A DNA stretch of 5,548 nucleotides, taken from an uncultured Eubacteriales bacterium (GTDB taxonomy: Bacteria > Bacillota > Clostridia > Oscillospirales > Acutalibacteraceae). Below, piece by piece: positions 5,119 through 5,548 of the stretch (the first letter of the stretch is position 1; each line of letters opens with the position of its first letter). A model generated the notes under the pieces. It searched no databases, was not told where the DNA came from, and was given only the letters and a program-made list of their open reading frames with translations. The translations under genes were made by a program, and so were the position numbers. The DNA lies in NCBI GenBank assembly GCA_949068525.1, contig CARTIQ010000001.1, positions 1 to 5,548 of the forward strand. Direction: 5' to 3'.

Positions 5119-5548
5119 AATCCGGATCTACCACTGCTGTGCTTTTAGGCGTAATAGGCGAGTTTTGTTCTGTGGAAGGTGTTTTTATTGCGCTGCCATC
5201 AGCAGGCACTCGTCTAATAAAATTTTCTTGGCTCCATCCTTCTGTTCCAGGCGTAATAGGCGAGTTTTGCGCTGTGGCAAATGCTGCATTTGCTGGATTT
5301 TGCGGGTTTTCTACGCGTTGTCTTTCTACTTTACCATCTTGGTTTTGTAAAAATACTTTGCTTACTTCATCCGGTGACATTCCCGCATTTCTGGTAATGG
5401 GGACATTGGTTGGTAGCTTTCCTGAAGGATCTACTACGCTCGTTGAAGTATTTTGAAGCTTTACACCTTGCATTGCTCCGCTGCCGTTAGCAAGAGGATT
5501 ATATGTGTTCGGAGTAAAGTGCACTTCGTTTTGAGCACCGGCTTGCAG
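5111..5548 (-). CDS. Low-complexity repeat protein, 5' end outside window; probably the N-terminal part of the adjacent BspA-like protein
   Basis: The frame is open through the window edge (LQAGAQNEVHF...), so the gene continues upstream. The GTG at 5524 has no ribosome binding site and is not a convincing start. At least 145 residues rich in Pro, Ser, Thr, Gln and Asn are seen, probably disordered, with no recognised domain. Numbered from the GTG, QNSPITP occurs at 86-92 and 120-126. STSVVDPSGK at 27-36, followed by VFLQNQDGKVER at 57-68, resembles STAVVDP (128-134) continued past the stop codon into the next frame (FLKDKQLVDVER). The stop TAA overlaps the next ATG. Skipping one base of GGG at 5114-5116 would join the two frames. 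I see this as the disordered N-terminal region of the BspA-like protein, interrupted by a one-base change. A separate coupled gene is less likely. Confidence 0.7.
   Translation of the reverse strand: MQAGAQNEVHFTPNTYNPLANGSGAMQGVKLQNTSTSVVDPSGKLPTNVPITRNAGMSPDEVSKVFLQNQDGKVERQRVENPQNPANAAFATAQNSPITPGTEGWSQENFIRRVPADGSAIKTPSTEQNSPITPKSTAVVDPDYG
5147..5175 (-). repeat. Short direct repeat, copy 1
   Basis: This 29-base segment differs from 5249-5277 at only two bases, and its first 21 bases on the plus strand are identical. It encodes QNSPITP in the reading frame, 34 codons after the other copy. Confidence 0.85.
5249..5277 (-). repeat. Short direct repeat, copy 2
   Basis: This is the partner of 5147-5175, 102 bases away and therefore in frame. 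It encodes the upstream QNSPITP. Its near identity within low-complexity sequence points to recent duplication or gene conversion, and to possible length variation between strains. Confidence 0.85.

Noticed and set aside
4877..5350. A 157-codon plus-strand frame rich in Cys and Arg
   Set aside because: It is antisense to the repeat-protein locus, has no ribosome binding site and shows no recognisable domain. Its composition is what the reverse of Pro/Gln/Asn-rich coding sequence gives.
5522..5524. GTG as start codon of the upstream repeat protein
   Set aside because: The frame stays open for eight more codons to the window edge and no Shine-Dalgarno sequence precedes the GTG, so the real start is probably outside the window.

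Overview
The window looks like a piece of an A+T-rich Firmicutes chromosome, most probably from the class Clostridia. The evidence is CCA-encoding tRNA-Ser genes, strong AGGAGG-type ribosome binding sites, consensus sigma-A-type promoters, a Nudix protein of a type common in clostridia, and a small protein resembling the clostridial DUF6514 family. The large proteins at both ends carry BspA-like (LRR_5) repeats, and one adds a transglutaminase-like domain. Such proteins are frequent in host-associated bacteria, including gut residents and symbionts, but the exact lineage cannot be fixed from this sequence.

Layout: (1) Positions 3-1664, plus strand, hold the 3' part of a gene whose start lies outside the window. 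It encodes an intact Cys-His-Asp transglutaminase-like core followed by two diverged BspA-like repeat units. (2) Positions 1665-1990 hold no gene that I can support. (3) Positions 1991-2839, read on the minus strand, form a compact housekeeping unit: promoter, tRNA-Ser(UGA), a Nudix hydrolase gene, tRNA-Ser(GCU) and a 14-bp perfect terminator hairpin. The gaps are only about 42-45 nt and no internal promoter or terminator was noticed, so the four elements probably share one transcript. (4) A divergent promoter at 2872-2900 drives a 99-residue protein, which is followed by a modest terminator. (5) A second perfect hairpin at 3378-3410 separates this gene from the convergent BspA-like locus. (6) Positions 3430-5548, minus strand, encode a 562-residue BspA-like protein built from two tandem ~220-residue units. 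It overlaps by 8 nt the end of an upstream low-complexity reading frame that runs off the window.

The most informative observation is at this overlap. A protein repeat (STxVVDP...GK...FL...VER) occurs once wholly inside the upstream frame and a second time straddling the junction, so the second copy is only complete if the frames are joined. Removing one G from the GGG at 5114-5116 would fuse them into a single protein of more than 700 residues. The locus is therefore better read as one repeat-rich gene with a one-base frame break than as two independent genes. The break could be a mutation, a sequencing error, phase variation or a programmed +1 shift. The repeat-protein genes at the two ends share the short module N-x-x-Y-x(4)-G-x-L-(Y/F)-(E/D)-(K/R), which suggests a common family of surface or secreted adaptor or effector proteins flanking a conserved tRNA/Nudix core.
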